From Bacillota bacterium (lineage in GTDB: Bacteria > Bacillota > Clostridia > Lachnospirales > Lachnospiraceae): a stretch of DNA of 64,000 bases. Positions 61,176-64,000 of the stretch are shown in pieces (positions within the stretch are counted from its first letter, which is position 1; the number at the start of each line of letters is the position of its first letter). Below the pieces are notes generated by a model. The model saw nothing but the letters and a program-made list of their open reading frames with translations. It did no database searches and was not told the origin of the DNA. The position numbers and the translations under genes were made by a program. Location: the NCBI GenBank assembly GCA_023402845.1, contig JAEYFP010000026.1, positions 1 to 64,000 of the forward strand, written 5' to 3'.

Positions 61176-62042
61176 CTAGTATACGACCGAATAATCAACA
61201 AGCTCAAAAACCGCCGGATCCTTTAAATCATATTTTAAAATAATATGTTCATTTGTGTAGTCAACGGCAGTCAAACCGGCTGCTTCTAAAAACGGAACCA
61301 TCAAATTGCTTTTAGAGAGGACAATGTATTCGGTGCCAGTCGCGTCAAGCGCTGCAAGAAAGGAGTCTGTATCCACGGACTGATAGCGGATCAGTGCTGC
61401 AAGAATACGGTATTGCGGGTGCTCCTCATCGTGAAGCATTTCCTCCGTATAGGGATTGCTGACTGCATAAAGGTAATCCTCTCGATCAATCGTCAAAAGC
61501 ATTTGGGGGTCGTATTGGCGCATTTGCATATTGTATTCATACTCTAAAAACGCTTTGGGATACTTAACCGCGGCATCTTCGTGGATCAACTCGGAAATCT
61601 GTATCATTTCATCCGGCATTTTATAGCTGTTTACCGCCGGTACATATCCATTTTTATATATAAAATTTCCGGATAGGAGAAATATTGCGGCAATCAGCAC
61701 GGATACGACAGCCGCCTGTTTTTTATCTCCGCTCATAAAAATCAGTTTTGCTGAGAGATACGGCACCAAAACAATGACAGGTGCAATCCAGAAAAAGCGG
61801 TAATACTCGCTGTTGACATCAAATACATGATCAAGTAGCACGGGAAGAATCGGATTATATACCGTCAGCAGCAGCAGAACGGCACCCGGCAAAAAAATCT
61901 GCTTTTCTCGTTTCGTTCCTTTTAAGGCGACAAAAACAAGAGCTGCGAGATACAGCATAAAATAAGCACAATTTTCTGAATAATAGGCAAGGCATGCTTC
62001 TAAATAGCCAAACCCCTTTTCAAATACACGCAATGTCTGCAT
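61176..62042 (-). CDS. DUF6077-like membrane protein, second-half component (copy 2)
   Basis: A 288-residue protein with about five membrane segments (about 25-130) and a soluble C-terminal region beginning SYKMPDEMIQISELIHEDAA. It matches 6832-7734 in topology, order and scattered residues (MPDEMIQIS/LPQAILDIS, NMQMRQYDPQML). The gene lies 24 bases after 62067-63134, from which it is separated by a stop and its own AAGG site. The same split into two chains seen at the left end of the cluster is therefore repeated here. Probably forms one membrane complex with the upstream protein; catalytic role unknown. Confidence 0.7.
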   Translation of the reverse strand: MQTLRVFEKGFGYLEACLAYYSENCAYFMLYLAALVFVALKGTKREKQIFLPGAVLLLLTVYNPILPVLLDHVFDVNSEYYRFFWIAPVIVLVPYLSAKLIFMSGDKKQAAVVSVLIAAIFLLSGNFIYKNGYVPAVNSYKMPDEMIQISELIHEDAAVKYPKAFLEYEYNMQMRQYDPQMLLTIDREDYLYAVSNPYTEEMLHDEEHPQYRILAALIRYQSVDTDSFLAALDATGTEYIVLSKSNLMVPFLEAAGLTAVDYTNEHIILKYDLKDPAVFELVDYSVVY

Positions 62043-62066
62043 TTATTCACACCTTTTTTCTCTCCC

Positions 62067-63134
62067 TTAGCGGGGATACGTATAAAGTACAAAATATCCC
62101 TTAACGTAAGCAACGTAGGTCACCGCCATCACAATTCCCGGCAGCATACATGCGATATACCTCGGAAGAATTTTCAAGTCCTTTTTGATCCATATCAGCG
62201 GCACAAACAAAACCGACAGCTCTGCCGGCAACAGCATATTGGCGGATGAAGAAATCGTCATGGAACCAAAGCAGATAAGAAATATCATCAGCCAGATGCG
62301 CGGTATGCGCTCCTCCTTCAGCAGAAGCATATATAAATAGAAGATCGCCAGCAGAGACAGGTTGCCGACAATCGCCTTCCCCTCATAGGTTCGCGTCATT
62401 AAAAACAGGGACGACGTGTAAATCGTCACAAAAGTCAGATTAATAAGAAACATCAGGCCGAGCATCAGTACGACCGCTTTTTCGTTTTGCCCAAATAATA
62501 GTTTTGCGATCAGATAGTAAAGCAGGTTCGTCAAAAGAATGATGACCGCCGCCATAATCGTCTTTGTCTGGATCAGTGCCGGAATGCCCGTAAGCTGGCA
62601 GACAACAGCGTCGTTCATGGAATAGGTCGCAAAGAAATACCTCATTTCATAGTGATCCAGCCATGCTCCGGTAAACGGATCGTAAACATTCATCATATCA
62701 GTCTCAACGGAAGTCGCTACATTTGCCACATAGTATGCAGCATCGAGTGTGAAATTATAGGAGCGCGTCACGATCATAATCTGCGGAATGATGATCAAAA
62801 GCAGCAGCAAAAAAACGACCGGATGCGCCTTGATCTGTGCGGCTGTCTGCTTCAGCTTCTCATACCATGCCTTTCCGTTCAATACGCAGGAGATCAGCAC
62901 GATGATCCCCACAGCCGGCACCCAAAGTCTTGTCAGCATTGACAACGGCCGAAACCTCGCCATGATCGGCACACAGAAAAAAAAGAACAGGCTGTAATAG
63001 AGGAAAAAACCGATCAGGATGCTTAAGCCCAAAGGCCAGTCCTGTTTTTTCCTGCGTGTTACAAGCGTGCCGAATGCCAGATAAATTATGAAATTGGCGA
63101 TCACACATCCGATCTCTCCCAGCACCTGCAACAT
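62067..63134 (-). CDS. DUF6077-like membrane protein, first-half component (copy 2)
   Basis: A 355-residue polytopic protein with about nine membrane segments. The first external loop has YNFTLDAAYYVANVATSVET and, just after, VYDPFTGAWLDHYE, aligning with the DTDDA and HPLTGEFLG segments of 7731-8792. The ATG overlaps the stop of the gene to the right by one base (TAATG), so the third copy and this one are coupled. Topology and the acidic first loop suggest a GT-C-type transferase, but no reaction is known for the family. Confidence 0.7.
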   Translation of the reverse strand: MLQVLGEIGCVIANFIIYLAFGTLVTRRKKQDWPLGLSILIGFFLYYSLFFFFCVPIMARFRPLSMLTRLWVPAVGIIVLISCVLNGKAWYEKLKQTAAQIKAHPVVFLLLLLIIIPQIMIVTRSYNFTLDAAYYVANVATSVETDMMNVYDPFTGAWLDHYEMRYFFATYSMNDAVVCQLTGIPALIQTKTIMAAVIILLTNLLYYLIAKLLFGQNEKAVVLMLGLMFLINLTFVTIYTSSLFLMTRTYEGKAIVGNLSLLAIFYLYMLLLKEERIPRIWLMIFLICFGSMTISSSANMLLPAELSVLFVPLIWIKKDLKILPRYIACMLPGIVMAVTYVAYVKGYFVLYTYPR

Positions 63135-64000
63135 TAGTCTACCTCTTCAATTCCCGTCAAATAATAGGTCTTGTCCACCTGCATTCCCTTTTCCCCGACA
63201 CAGTATTCATAAGCACCCTGTTCAGCCTCTGTATCGCCGTATAGATACCATTTATCAAGCTGATCACCATATTTTGTCAAAAATTCGTACAGCCGGGCAC
63301 CGTTCCGGGCAGAACCGCCGCCGATCATAACGAGCGTTCCGTCACTCTGTCTGATCAGATAGCCTTCGGCTGCATCACTGCTTTCCGGCTTAAACTCATA
63401 CAGGCTGCATTTCTCATCCATCGAGAGCTGCAAATTCTGTGTCGCTTCATGCAGGCTGTTGATTTTATTATTTAAAATATAAATTGCACCCCCGATAAGC
63501 ACCGCAAACAGGAGCAGCGCAAGTCCTAAATTTCTTGCATTGATTATTTTGTGCTTTTTCATATCCTCTTCCTCCCAGTCCTCTTCACCAGCCCAGTCCT
63601 CCGCCATTTCCGCATCAGGCTTTTTCTCCAGCACAGTCAGCGTGAGCCATGCCAAAAACGGCAAAAAACCTTGCAGTACAAAAACTTCTCCGGAAAAATA
63701 GCTGAACAGCAGCGTTATATTGAGTGCATAACCCGACTGATAGCCGAATAGATGCAGAATACACAAAAACAGCACGGTCAGGAGGCTTCTGTATCTGTCT
63801 TTCTGGCAAAGCTTTCCCGCAAGAAGCGCATAGCCCATATAGTAAAGCGGCAGCGTCACAAACTGAGACATAGAAAACACAACTGTCAGAGGGTGTTCTC
63901 CCAAAAGCCGTGCCGCCCATGCCCACAGCATCATCATCGGGGAGCCGGCCCTGATCACGCCCGTTTCATAAGCGGCTGTGGCCTCCTTCAGCTGCCTTGT
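63134..64000 (-). CDS. Partial DUF6077-like membrane protein with degenerate MBL-like tail
   Basis: The reading frame is open to the right edge (288 codons visible), so the N terminus is missing. The visible N-terminal part (to about residue 130) has four membrane segments and resembles the second part of the first-half DUF6077 proteins. A strongly acidic linker (EDWAGEEDWEEED) leads to a single membrane helix and an extracytoplasmic domain of about 105 residues. Its pattern EGYLIRQSDGTLVMIGGGSA followed by LYEFLTKYGDQLDKWYLYGD recalls the first strands of ComEC-type metallo-beta-lactamase domains. The HxHxDH metal motif expected after the WYLYGD position is absent. A GTG at 63958 is the first start inside the window but is unlikely to be the real one. 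Confidence 0.65.
   Translation of the reverse strand, partial: TRQLKEATAAYETGVIRAGSPMMMLWAWAARLLGEHPLTVVFSMSQFVTLPLYYMGYALLAGKLCQKDRYRSLLTVLFLCILHLFGYQSGYALNITLLFSYFSGEVFVLQGFLPFLAWLTLTVLEKKPDAEMAEDWAGEEDWEEEDMKKHKIINARNLGLALLLFAVLIGGAIYILNNKINSLHEATQNLQLSMDEKCSLYEFKPESSDAAEGYLIRQSDGTLVMIGGGSARNGARLYEFLTKYGDQLDKWYLYGDTEAEQGAYEYCVGEKGMQVDKTYYLTGIEEVD

Noticed and set aside
1..64000. Mobile elements, CRISPR arrays, tRNA or rRNA genes
   Set aside because: No transposase or integrase frame, no regularly spaced repeat array and no recognisable structural RNA was seen on reading both strands.

Overview
The window looks like Gram-positive Clostridia, most likely Lachnospiraceae. This is inferred from strong AGGAGG-type ribosome sites, a stand-alone Spo0A DNA-binding domain, an Agr-type LytTR/GHKL regulatory pair, a YfhO protein, DUF6077-like membrane proteins, and the absence of any outer-membrane export or lipid A gene. 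Apart from about 6.6 kb at the left end, everything is one cell-surface glycan supercluster that runs off the right edge. I found no tRNA, rRNA, CRISPR array, transposase or phage gene.

Layout, left to right. (1) 151-3263: a two-gene ABC exporter of the GldA/GldF-GldG type with its own terminator. (2) 3574-6556: a small zinc-ribbon protein on the plus strand, a stand-alone Spo0A C-terminal domain protein, a GHKL sensor kinase and a LytTR response regulator. The promoter region of the regulator pair carries a direct repeat and a terminator-like leader hairpin. (3) 6832-16208: a tightly overlapping minus-strand operon with a UDP-HexNAc-type dehydrogenase, a ChbG/HpnK-type deacetylase, two SMR/ArnEF-like flippase subunits, YfhO and three further polytopic membrane proteins; it resembles an Arn- or Gtr-style lipid-linked sugar modification pathway. 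(4) 16363-18204: the only large plus-strand gene, a GT-C-like membrane protein with a near-consensus promoter. (5) 18218-64000: about 46 kb of nearly unbroken minus-strand genes for glycan synthesis.

Within region 5 the sugar pathways are: an FdtA/FdtB-type 3-amino-3,6-dideoxyhexose pair (22819-24401); nonulosonic acid genes, namely a NeuB-type synthase and a NeuA-PseG fusion (30478-34654), with a KpsC-like candidate transferase; CapE-CapF-CapG for UDP-L-FucNAc (40768-44065); an ATP-grasp/LicD/HAD/ATP-grasp cassette (45310-48772); and PglF-PglE-PglC for a 4-amino-4,6-dideoxy-HexNAc initiator sugar (48789-52404). PglD is missing. Three initiating phosphoglycosyltransferases (27637, 48789, 58852), three Wzx flippases (20430, 32121, 53712) and three Wzy/ligase-like proteins (38406, 52385, 55117) suggest that more than one Wzx/Wzy-dependent glycan, or a composite one, is encoded here. 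Eleven or more GT2/GT4 transferases, including a GT2-GT4 fusion, would build the repeat units.

The right end (61176-64000) repeats the theme of the left end: a second split pair of DUF6077-like membrane proteins and part of a third copy whose tail resembles a degenerate metallo-beta-lactamase fold. No Wzz/BY-kinase chain-length system is present; if it exists it lies outside the window. Family calls come from reading the sequences without database searches, and sugar identities are inferences from gene sets.
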